Shown piece after piece: positions 32,781 through 39,760 of a DNA stretch of 44,005 nt; position 1 is the stretch's first letter, and every line of letters begins with the position of its first letter. This DNA is from Mycobacterium sp. Its GTDB lineage: Bacteria > Actinomycetota > Actinomycetes > Mycobacteriales > Mycobacteriaceae. Location of the stretch: the NCBI GenBank assembly GCA_025965975.1, contig JAOPVX010000066.1, positions 1 through 44,005 on the forward strand, given 5' to 3'. The translations under genes and the position numbers were made by a program. The notes beneath the pieces are model-generated. The model did not search any database. It saw only the letters and a list, made by a program, of their open reading frames with translations, and was not told the DNA's origin.

Positions 32781-32890
32781 TGGTATCTGGCGTCGACTGG
32801 GCGGACTTCGCCCTGGTACCAGTCATCTGCGCGGCGATGGTCGGCGGGCTGGCAAGTGCCTGGCTGTTGTTGACCAAGTTGACCGACTGA
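32780..32890 (+). CDS. 36-residue membrane microprotein coupled to the preceding gene
   Basis: The ATG at 32780-32782 shares a base with the preceding stop. The product, MVSGVDWADFALVPVICAAM then VGGLASAWLLLTKLTD, is almost one transmembrane helix with an acidic N-terminal flank. It ends 8 bases before the convergent carbonic-anhydrase-like gene. The overlap with an upstream membrane-protein gene is the main evidence; it may form a small complex with that protein. Confidence 0.5.
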   Translation: MVSGVDWADFALVPVICAAMVGGLASAWLLLTKLTD

Positions 32891-32897
32891 TGCGGCG

Positions 32898-33437
32898 TCA
32901 CGGTCGCTGTTCGTGGACCTCCGCGAGCCCAGCCAGGTACCGGCGGGCCAGGTCCTGATACGCGGCCGGGTTTCCGTTCACCCAGGTCTCCGCGCCGGTA
33001 CCGGCGATCGGGCCCCTGACCTTCGCCGGCGCCCCCGTCACGACCACCTCGTCGGGAATCTTCGTGCCACCGACCACCAGCGAGTGGGCGGCGATCAGGC
33101 TGCGCGACCCGATCACCGCGCCGTCCAGCACAGTGCAGTGGTTGGCGAGGACGGCCTGGGCCCCGATGTGCACCCCGTGTACGACGCAGCCGTGTGCGAC
33201 GGTGGCGCCCGGTCCGACGTCGACCGGAATGCCCGGCGGGGCGTGCAGCACGCAGCAGTCCTGCACGTTGGCGCCCTCGCGAACGATGATGGGGGCGAAA
33301 TCGGCCCGAAGCACGGCGTTGAACCACACCGACGCGCCCGCCTCGACGTGAACGTCGCCGATCAGGGTGGCGGTGGGGGCAATGAACGCGGCTGGGTCGA
33401 TCGTCGGTGATCGGCCCTCGAATGAGTACAACGGCAT
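32898..33437 (-). CDS. gamma-carbonic anhydrase-family protein (Rv3525c-like)
   Basis: This 179-residue left-handed beta-helix protein contains hexapeptide repeats (FIAPTATLIGDVHVEAGASVW). The three metal histidines of gamma-carbonic anhydrases are present: H65 in VQDCCVLHA, and H82 and H87 in VAHGCVVHG. Such homotrimers may hydrate CO2 or act on CoA esters as in CaiE/PaaY-type proteins. It is divergent from kshA across a KstR box, which places it in the sterol regulon; the physiological reaction is unknown. Confidence 0.87.
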   Translation of the reverse strand: MPLYSFEGRSPTIDPAAFIAPTATLIGDVHVEAGASVWFNAVLRADFAPIIVREGANVQDCCVLHAPPGIPVDVGPGATVAHGCVVHGVHIGAQAVLANHCTVLDGAVIGSRSLIAAHSLVVGGTKIPDEVVVTGAPAKVRGPIAGTGAETWVNGNPAAYQDLARRYLAGLAEVHEQRP

Positions 33438-33493
33438 CGTCTAGATATACCGCAGGTAAAACGCATTTAGATTGCGCATAGGCAGGCAAAAAC

Positions 33494-33507
33494 TGTAACG
33501 TGTTCTA
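33494..33507. promoter_or_regulatory. KstR operator-like site 7 (Rv3525c-like / kshA)
   Basis: TGTAACGTGTTCTA is an exact match to TnnAACnnGTTnnA. kshA begins 30 bases to the right, with its own GGGAGG. The carbonic-anhydrase-like gene starts 56 bases to the left; on that strand the box ends in TACAGT, a possible -10. Confidence 0.9.
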
Positions 33508-33537
33508 GTTAGACGGCACAGATTGGGAGGCCCAAGG

Positions 33538-34692
33538 GTGACCACCGAAACCGCAGGCATTCGCGAGATCGACACCGGCGCGCTGCCGGACAGGTACGCG
33601 CGTGGCTGGCACTGCCTTGGCCCAGTGAAGGACTACCTGGACGGCAGGCCGCACGGCGTAGACATTTTCGGCACCATGTTGGTGGTCTTCGCCGACTCCC
33701 ATGGCGACGTCAAAATCCTCGATGGTTACTGCAGGCATATGGGCGGCAACCTCACCCAGGGCACCATCAAGGGCGACGAGGTCGCCTGCCCGTTCCACGA
33801 CTGGCGCTGGGGCGGCGACGGCAAGTGCAAGCTGGTGCCCTACGCCAAGCGCACACCGCGACTGGCCCGCACCCGTTCGTGGACGACCGATGTTCGCAGC
33901 GGTCTGCTGTTTGTCTGGCACGACCACGAGGGCAATCCGCCGCAGCCCGAGGTCCAGATTCCCGATATTCCGGAGTTCGCCAACGACGAGTGGACCGACT
34001 GGCGGTGGAACTCGATCCTCATCGAGGGCTCCAACTGCCGCGATATCATCGACAACGTCACCGACATGGCGCACTTCTTCTACATCCATTTCGGTCTCCC
34101 GACGTACTTCAAGAATGTGTTCGAGGGCCACATCGCTTCGCAGTACCTGCACAACGTCGGCCGCCCCGACATCAACGACATGGGCACGACCTACGGCGAG
34201 GCGCACCTGGATTCCGAGGCGTCGTACTTCGGCCCGTCGTTCATGATCAACTGGCTGCACAACAACTACGGTGGCTACAAGGCCGAATCGATCCTGATCA
34301 ACTGCCACTACCCGGTCACTCAGGATTCCTTCGTGCTGCAGTGGGGCGCCATGGTCGAGAAGCCGAAGGGCCTTGACGAGGCGATGACCGATAAACTGGC
34401 CAAGACCTTCACCGAAGGGGTCAGCAAGGGCTTCCTGCAGGACGTCGAGATCTGGAAACACAAGACCCGCATCGACAATCCGCTGCTGGTCGAGGAGGAC
34501 GGCGCCGTCTATCAGATGCGTCGCTGGTATCAGCAGTTCTATGTGGATGCGGCCGCGGTCAGCGCAGATATGACCGACCGCTTCGAGATCGAGATCGACA
34601 CCACGGCGGCCAACGAGAAGTGGCACGTCGAGGTCGAGGAGAACCTCAAGCAGCAGGCGGAAGAGAAAGAGAAGGCGCAGCCGGCGCGATGA
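33538..34692 (+). CDS. kshA: 3-ketosteroid 9-alpha-hydroxylase oxygenase KshA
   Basis: KshA, with reductase KshB encoded elsewhere, hydroxylates C9 of 3-ketosteroids so that ring B opens. The 384-residue product has the Rieske motif C65-R-H67 and C84-P-F-H87 binding the 2Fe-2S cluster. The catalytic iron ligands are D176, H179 and H184 in DNVTDMAHFFYIH, with D302 as the fourth position; these sit two residues before the M. tuberculosis numbers I recall. The start is GTG at 33538, with GGGAGG 7 bases upstream. Confidence 0.95.
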   Translation: MTTETAGIREIDTGALPDRYARGWHCLGPVKDYLDGRPHGVDIFGTMLVVFADSHGDVKILDGYCRHMGGNLTQGTIKGDEVACPFHDWRWGGDGKCKLVPYAKRTPRLARTRSWTTDVRSGLLFVWHDHEGNPPQPEVQIPDIPEFANDEWTDWRWNSILIEGSNCRDIIDNVTDMAHFFYIHFGLPTYFKNVFEGHIASQYLHNVGRPDINDMGTTYGEAHLDSEASYFGPSFMINWLHNNYGGYKAESILINCHYPVTQDSFVLQWGAMVEKPKGLDEAMTDKLAKTFTEGVSKGFLQDVEIWKHKTRIDNPLLVEEDGAVYQMRRWYQQFYVDAAAVSADMTDRFEIEIDTTAANEKWHVEVEENLKQQAEEKEKAQPAR

Positions 34693-35147
34693 GCCCGCGC
34701 GAGGAGGCACCGGACGTCGACCGGCTGGCCCGGTCGATGCTGATGCTCTACGGCGCGCACGACGATCACGACGAACACGAGGCCAGCGGCGGCGCTCGGA
34801 GTTTTTCCAAACCACCGAATTTCGCGGCTGACCCCGACCGCGCCGCTGCCGTGCGGGAGGCCACACAACGTGACCGCGAGCGCTACCTGACGTCGGGTCT
34901 GGTGTCCGTCGACTGCCGCTTCTGTCACGTCGCGGTGCAGGTCAAGAAACTCGGCCCGGCGCACACGAGCGTGCAGTGGAACGGCGAAGCCTCCCGGCGC
35001 TGCGCATACTTCGCCGAGATCCGGCAGTCCGGCGGCGAGTCCGCGCGCGTTCGGGCATGCCCGAAGCTTGCCGACAGCATCAAACACGCAGTGGCCGAGG
35101 GATGTTTGGAGGACGTCTCGTCCGCCCCCTCCCCCGGCGACGGCTAG
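34689..35147 (+). CDS. cysteine-rich conserved protein coupled to kshA (Rv3527-like)
   Basis: This encodes 152 residues from the ATG at 34689, which overlaps the kshA stop by four bases (ATGA). The N-terminal half is acidic and probably unstructured (GAHDDHDEHEASGG). The C-terminal half has C76-R-F-C79-H80, C105 and C124, a spacing that could hold one zinc or an iron-sulfur cluster. The orthologue Rv3527 has no known function. Tight coupling to kshA suggests a role in the oxygenase system, for instance assembly, which is inference. Its TAG shares a CTAG with the convergent sulfotransferase gene. Confidence 0.78.
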   Translation: MSPREEAPDVDRLARSMLMLYGAHDDHDEHEASGGARSFSKPPNFAADPDRAAAVREATQRDRERYLTSGLVSVDCRFCHVAVQVKKLGPAHTSVQWNGEASRRCAYFAEIRQSGGESARVRACPKLADSIKHAVAEGCLEDVSSAPSPGDG

Positions 35148-36295
35148 CTCTGCAACCCCTTGAAGCGGTCCTTCACCTGCTCGTCGGTCAGGCCGTAGTC
35201 GGCCAGCGAGTAGGTGTGCTTGGGCGCGCGTGGACCCTTCTTGCTCTCGGCGTGGCTCTCCTCGATGGCCGCCCGCGCCGCGTCGGTCACCTCAATGCCG
35301 AAGTGACGGTAGATCGCCTCGACCTCGCGCACCGGGTCGGCGATCAACTCGAAGTAGTCCATGTCGTAAAACTGGGCCGAATCATGTTTGACCCGTTCGG
35401 CATTGAACAACTCCAGCCCGCGAGACCAGGTCTGAAGTGAGTCCTGGCCGATCGTCGTGCCGACGAAGCTCGTCGACCAGCCCTCGGTGGTGTGCTGCGC
35501 CAGTGAACACATCGACGCCATGAGGGTCTCCGCCGGCCGGTGGCACTGGATGACCAGGGCATCGGGGTACGTGGCGAACAACGCGTCGAGCGCGAACAAG
35601 TGGCTCGGATTTTTCAGCACCCACCGTTTCTCGGCGTCGTTCATGCCGATCAGCTGAAGGTTCTTGCGATGCCGCTGATACGGCATCGTCCAGTCCTGCT
35701 TCGCCAGCCACCGCGCGTAGGTCGGGACATGCGCCAACGTCTCGTAGGACACCGAGTGCAGCGACTGACGCAGCAGCTGCCAGCACTCCTCCACCTCGTC
35801 GGCGGTCATGTAATGCAGGCCGGTGTAGTCGGGGTTCTCGTTGTGCGCCTTGGTGAACTGCGCGTCGAGCTGCTGGAAAACCGGATTCTCCGACCAGGTT
35901 TCGCGCGGCGGGCGCGGCTGCGGGAATTCGGCCAGCCACAGCTGAAGACCCTGATGCCTTGGATCCGCGCTCAGCAACCGGTGCAGCGCGGTGGTGCCGG
36001 TGCGCGGCAGGCCCGTGACGAAGATGGGCCGTTCGATCGCCACCTCGGCGTGCTGCGGGTACCGCTTCCACGCGGCCTCCGACAGCAGCCGGGCCACCAG
36101 CGCGTTGCGCGCGAAGAACCGGGACATCTTGCTGCCCAGCTCGGTGAAACCGGCCTCACGCGCATACGAGTCGAGCAGCACGCCGAGCGCTTCGCGGTAG
36201 TTGTCGTCGTCGGCGCCGAAATCGTCAAGACCGCACGCCTTGGTGGCCGAGGCGTGCAGTTCGTCGACGGTTCCGACGTCGGTTCGTGCCGTCAT
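35144..36295 (-). CDS. sulfotransferase-family protein (Rv3529c-like)
   Basis: This 383-residue protein has the PAPS 5'-phosphosulfate loop GLPRTGTT (95-102) and downstream sulfotransferase segments (KNPSHLFALDALFATYPDA, IQCHRPAETLMASM, SLQTWSRGLELFN). The family transfers sulfate from PAPS to hydroxyl groups; a steroid acceptor is suggested by the context but not shown. It is third in a minus-strand run behind the DUF1214 and SDR genes; its ATG overlaps the SDR stop by one base. Confidence 0.87.
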   Translation of the reverse strand: MTARTDVGTVDELHASATKACGLDDFGADDDNYREALGVLLDSYAREAGFTELGSKMSRFFARNALVARLLSEAAWKRYPQHAEVAIERPIFVTGLPRTGTTALHRLLSADPRHQGLQLWLAEFPQPRPPRETWSENPVFQQLDAQFTKAHNENPDYTGLHYMTADEVEECWQLLRQSLHSVSYETLAHVPTYARWLAKQDWTMPYQRHRKNLQLIGMNDAEKRWVLKNPSHLFALDALFATYPDALVIQCHRPAETLMASMCSLAQHTTEGWSTSFVGTTIGQDSLQTWSRGLELFNAERVKHDSAQFYDMDYFELIADPVREVEAIYRHFGIEVTDAARAAIEESHAESKKGPRAPKHTYSLADYGLTDEQVKDRFKGLQS

Positions 36296-37077
36296 CAGGC
36301 CTTATACTCCCCGCAGTTGACGTCAAGGGTCTGGCCGGTGATGCCGCTGGACAGGTCGCTGGCCATGAACAGGATCGCCGACGCAACTTCCTCCTCGGTG
36401 GGCAGCCGCTTCAGATCGGAGTTCACGGCGGCCGCATCGTAGATCTGCTCGACTGTGGTGCCGTACTTGCCTGCCTGGTGGTTGAAGTAGCCCTTCAGGG
36501 TGTCGCCCCAGATGTAGCCCGGCACCACCGAGTTGACACGGATGCCCTGTTCGCCGAGCTCGGTGGCCAGCGACTGCGACATCGCCAGCAGCGCCGACTT
36601 CGCCATCTTGTAGGCGCCGTACTTGGCCTGTGAATGCCGGACCACCATCGAGTTAACGTTCACCACCGAGCCGTTGGTCTCGGCCAGCGCAGGCGTGAAG
36701 CCCTGGGTGATCCGTAGCGCGCCGAGCACGGTGAGCTCGATCGCATCGCGGATGTGCTGGAACGTGGTGTTGGCCAACGGTTTCATCGATGGCACCCGGA
36801 ACGCGTTGTTGATCAGCACGTCCACCCTGCCGTACGCGGCCAGCGAGGCCTCTACGAGGTTGTTGACCTGATCCTCGTCGGTGATGTCGGTGCCGATGGC
36901 CACCGCGCGCCTGCCCATGTCGGTGATCTGCTTGGCAACATCGTCGAGGCGTTCGACGGTGCGCGCCGCCAGCACCAGGTCAGCGCCCGCCTCGGCGCAT
37001 CGGCGCGCCAGCGTGGTGCCAAGGGCGGGCCCAACGCCGCTGATCACAACGACCTTGTTGTCCAGCAATCCGGCCAT
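36295..37077 (-). CDS. short-chain dehydrogenase/reductase (Rv3530c-like)
   Basis: This encodes 260 residues from the ATG at 37075-37077, four bases after the DUF1214 stop; a longer reading to 37146 would overlap that gene. The NAD(P) loop is GVGPALG (14-20). NNAF replaces the usual NNAG at 90-93. The catalytic set is S143, Y156 and K160 in YKMAK. The C-terminal ITGQTLDVNCGEY is typical of classical SDRs. It probably oxidises or reduces a hydroxy/keto sterol intermediate. Confidence 0.87.
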   Translation of the reverse strand: MAGLLDNKVVVISGVGPALGTTLARRCAEAGADLVLAARTVERLDDVAKQITDMGRRAVAIGTDITDEDQVNNLVEASLAAYGRVDVLINNAFRVPSMKPLANTTFQHIRDAIELTVLGALRITQGFTPALAETNGSVVNVNSMVVRHSQAKYGAYKMAKSALLAMSQSLATELGEQGIRVNSVVPGYIWGDTLKGYFNHQAGKYGTTVEQIYDAAAVNSDLKRLPTEEEVASAILFMASDLSSGITGQTLDVNCGEYKA

Positions 37078-37081
37078 CTGT

Positions 37082-38209
37082 CTATCCCACCATCCTGTCG
37101 GCAATCTGCTTCTGGCGCAGCGCGATCCGGGTGCGCCAATCCTCATCGGAGATCTTGTTGGTTTCGTGATACGGCAGCGCGGCGGCCACCTTGTCGATGT
37201 CGACGACCTCGACGGTCGGGCCGTCGGCCTCGGTCAGCTCACGAGACACCCGCTGCCACCGGAACTGCAGGAAGCCCTTGCGGTGGTCGAGCGTCTCCAC
37301 CCAGTTGGTCACCCCTGGGTTCTGATCGGAAACGACGATACGGATCTTGCCGTCCGGATCCGCCTGCGCCTGAGTGGCATTCAGCGAGGTCTGGTGGTTG
37401 ATGTAGTCCAGCGAGATGTACCACAGGCTGCCCAGCTGGAACCCGAGATAGGGCGCGTCGGTGACGGGCAGGGTGATGATCAGCGCCTGCTCGGGGGCCA
37501 AGTCGAAGTGCCCGGCCGAGGAGTACTGGGTGGCCAGGCCACCTGGTGTCAGGCGCGGCGCCACCATGGTGTTGACCGGGATGTTCATGTAGAACCATTG
37601 GGGAAACTGCAACCACGTCTTGACCCGCTGAATCAACTGCTTACCCGCGACCGCGTAACGCTTTTCGATCAGCTCACGGGTCAGGGGCGGCGGCGCGGTG
37701 CCGACGGTGTCGGTGCGCGCGATCGCGAAGGATCCGCGTTGCGCGGACCAGTCGTTGTACACCTCGCGGATGACGAGCTGGGCCGGACCGGTGGGCGTGA
37801 ATCGCCACTCGAAGGTGCCGTCGGAGGCGATGTCGAGCTTGCGGTCGTCGAACGCCGTCTCACTGTCGGGCACGTTGTCGTCGGTGTACTCACCGCCGAG
37901 CAGCTGGAAGCTCACGTCGGTGGTGGTGCCGCGCCTGCCGGTGACGAGGTACTCGTGGTTGGCCTGCACCCGGGTACCGAAGTACATGGTGTCGGGGTTG
38001 TCCAGGCCCATCTTGGTGAACGGCCCGGTGCCGGTGTGTAGGAACGGGTGGTCGCGGTCGTAGTCGAACGCCACATGCGTGCACGCAGCGATGCAGCCGG
38101 CGAGGTATTGCAAGCCCTCGAGGAGGTCGGCTTCGGACTCGATCAACGGTGCGGCCGTGACCAGATTCTCGGCTTCGGCGATCGCTTCGGCCAACGGTGT
38201 CGAGAACAT
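37082..38209 (-). CDS. DUF1214-containing protein (Rv3531c-like)
   Basis: This 375-residue soluble protein starts at the ATG at 38207-38209. The DUF1214 part is in the C-terminal half (APYLGFQLGSLWYISLDYIN, IRIVVSDQNPGVTNWVETLD). An N-terminal domain from about residue 60 (TKMGLDNPDTMYFGTRVQAN) resembles the companion domain common in this family. There is no signal peptide or membrane segment and no known reaction. It is the first gene of the minus-strand unit with the SDR and sulfotransferase, under KstR site 8. Confidence 0.82.
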   Translation of the reverse strand: MFSTPLAEAIAEAENLVTAAPLIESEADLLEGLQYLAGCIAACTHVAFDYDRDHPFLHTGTGPFTKMGLDNPDTMYFGTRVQANHEYLVTGRRGTTTDVSFQLLGGEYTDDNVPDSETAFDDRKLDIASDGTFEWRFTPTGPAQLVIREVYNDWSAQRGSFAIARTDTVGTAPPPLTRELIEKRYAVAGKQLIQRVKTWLQFPQWFYMNIPVNTMVAPRLTPGGLATQYSSAGHFDLAPEQALIITLPVTDAPYLGFQLGSLWYISLDYINHQTSLNATQAQADPDGKIRIVVSDQNPGVTNWVETLDHRKGFLQFRWQRVSRELTEADGPTVEVVDIDKVAAALPYHETNKISDEDWRTRIALRQKQIADRMVG

Positions 38210-38270
38210 TGGTTTGGTTGCCTCCGTGGTTCAACAGTGGACCGAACTGGTCGAGATACGGCTCTGAGAT

Positions 38271-38284
38271 TAGAACGTGTTCTA
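38271..38284. promoter_or_regulatory. KstR operator-like site 8 (DUF1214-SDR-sulfotransferase unit)
   Basis: TAGAACGTGTTCTA is an exact match. On the minus strand the box runs into TAATCT, a good -10 hexamer, giving a start of transcription about 50 bases before the ATG at 38209. The IclR gene lies on the other side and may or may not respond. Confidence 0.9.
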
Positions 38285-38324
38285 GTTCGCGTCAACGCCC
38301 GATGGGCCCGCCTCGGTCCATATC

Positions 38325-38341
38325 TGTACCAGTCGGTTACA
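38325..38341. promoter_or_regulatory. inverted repeat and -10 element of the IclR gene, possible autoregulatory operator
   Basis: TGTACC, four bases, then GGTTACA form an imperfect inverted repeat. TACAAT at 38338-38343 overlaps its right arm and lies 6 bases before the ATG at 38350, the spacing of a leaderless mycobacterial mRNA. An IclR protein binding here would block its own promoter. Confidence 0.5.
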
Positions 38342-38349
38342 ATTCTGCA

Positions 38350-39270
38350 ATGCCGGCTCGCGAATCCCCAGGTCGGGCCTCACCGCCCACCGAACGGGTG
38401 GTGGCCATTCTCGACTTCCTGGCACATCATCCGCACGACCGGTTCGGGTTGTCGGAGTTGGCCCGGCGACTCGACCTGAGCAAGCCGACGTGTCTTGGCA
38501 TCGTCACCACGCTGACGGAGTCCGGGTACCTGCTGCGCGACGCGCAGGACAAGTCGTATCGGCTGGGACCGGCACTCATCACGCTTGGACACACCGCCCA
38601 GGAATCGATGCGGGTCAACCCCGCCGCCCGCGAGGAACTGCGCCGCCTCTCGACCGCGTACGGCACCACCGCCGCGCTATCCGCAGTCATCGATGACCGC
38701 ATCACCCTGCTGGAGCTCGTCGGGCCGCCGGGCGCGGACGTGGGCGTCATGGTGGGCCAGAGCTACCCGTTCGCCCCGCCGGTGGGTCTGATGTTCGTGG
38801 TGTGGGACGACGAGGCCCTGCGCGACTGGCTGGCCAAGGAGCCGACGATTCCGCTGCGCACCGACTCCGACCGGCTGGACCGGGTAATCGCCGAATGCCG
38901 CACGTCGGGCTATCTGGTGGAGCGACTGACACCGGGCGGGCGGCGGCTCTACGCGTTGATGGCTGGCATGTCGAGCACGCTGCCCGACGAACTGCGGGCC
39001 CTGCTCGGCGAGTTGGTCTCCGACGTGGGCGAGCGGGTATATCTGCGCGGCGAGGCCACCGCGCGTCAGCGTCATGACGTCAGCGTCATCTCGGCACCCG
39101 TCTACGACCATCACCGGCGCCAGGCGATGGTGGTGTCACTGCAGATCGGGCGTGCGCTGACCGACGCCGAGATCACGAAGCAGGCTCGCGGTCTGGTCTC
39201 CAGCGCAGACGTTCTCACCGCCCGGCTGGGTGGGACCAAGCCGGATCACCGCCCCTTGCCTGCGGTCTAG
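38350..39270 (+). CDS. IclR-family transcriptional regulator
   Basis: This encodes 306 residues from the ATG at 38350. The N-terminal winged helix-turn-helix spans about residues 16-75 (RVVAILDFLAHHPHDRFG, LSELARRLDLSKPTCLGIV, SGYLLRDAQDKSYRLGP). The C-terminal IclR effector domain follows (SYPFAPPVGLMFVVWDDEAL and SAPVYDHHRRQAMVVSLQIG). The effector is unknown. It diverges from the DUF1214 unit, which it may regulate in addition to itself. Its TAG shares a CTAG with the convergent hemophore-like gene. Confidence 0.9.
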   Translation: MPARESPGRASPPTERVVAILDFLAHHPHDRFGLSELARRLDLSKPTCLGIVTTLTESGYLLRDAQDKSYRLGPALITLGHTAQESMRVNPAAREELRRLSTAYGTTAALSAVIDDRITLLELVGPPGADVGVMVGQSYPFAPPVGLMFVVWDDEALRDWLAKEPTIPLRTDSDRLDRVIAECRTSGYLVERLTPGGRRLYALMAGMSSTLPDELRALLGELVSDVGERVYLRGEATARQRHDVSVISAPVYDHHRRQAMVVSLQIGRALTDAEITKQARGLVSSADVLTARLGGTKPDHRPLPAV

Positions 39271-39650
39271 ACGTCGGCGAGCACAGTGAGGGCGTCGGTG
39301 GGCGACACCTGCATGCCGCAGCGATCCTTGTAGGCGCCCAGCGGCGCCTGAATCGCCCTAAGGTCGTCGCCCTGCTGGGGATGGTCCTTGAAGTAGCTGT
39401 CGAACTGTCCGACCGCGACGGACGACGGCTGCTTGGTGGCGTCGATCAGCGCCTGGTTGACGTCCGGATGCGCCGCGAAGTACTCCGACAGCGACACCGT
39501 CACCGAGCTAATGGTCTTCGCCAGTCCGGCGGCGTTGCAGTCGTCGGCGACGGGATCGGCGCTCGCCGAGGGAAGCGTGAACGCCGCAGCGGTAACACCC
39601 GCTGCCAGCAGTGCATACACGGTTCGCCGGACGGTCACGGCACGGGTCAT
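39267..39650 (-). CDS. hemophore-related secreted protein
   Basis: This encodes 127 residues. A signal peptide (VRRTVYALLAAGVTAAAF) ends near residue 31 (PSASA then DP). The mature part has two cysteines, C38 and C111, probably one disulfide, and the pattern SVSLSEYF-like TVSLSEYFAAHPDVN followed by YFKDHP. This matches the mycobacterial hemophore-related family of Rv0203, whose members bind heme outside the cell. Whether this member binds heme is not shown; Y57, H61 and H90 are candidate ligands. Confidence 0.75.
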   Translation of the reverse strand: MTRAVTVRRTVYALLAAGVTAAAFTLPSASADPVADDCNAAGLAKTISSVTVSLSEYFAAHPDVNQALIDATKQPSSVAVGQFDSYFKDHPQQGDDLRAIQAPLGAYKDRCGMQVSPTDALTVLADV

Positions 39651-39760
39651 GGGGGCGCTCCATTCGTTTGGGTTTGTTCAGGCCACTGCTGATGAATTCG
39701 CTGCAAACCGGCGTGCTGTTACCAATGTGACGGGCGAGAATACCGAGAAGGCCCGTTCGG

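Noticed and set aside
33438-33493. Second KstR box near kshA
   Set aside because: The AT-rich stretch has partial matches but no AACnnGTT core, so it was not called.
36295-37146. Longer SDR start at 37146
   Set aside because: It would overlap the DUF1214 gene by 65 bases and adds an Arg/Trp-rich stretch not seen in SDRs; MAGLLDNK at 37077 is the usual beginning.
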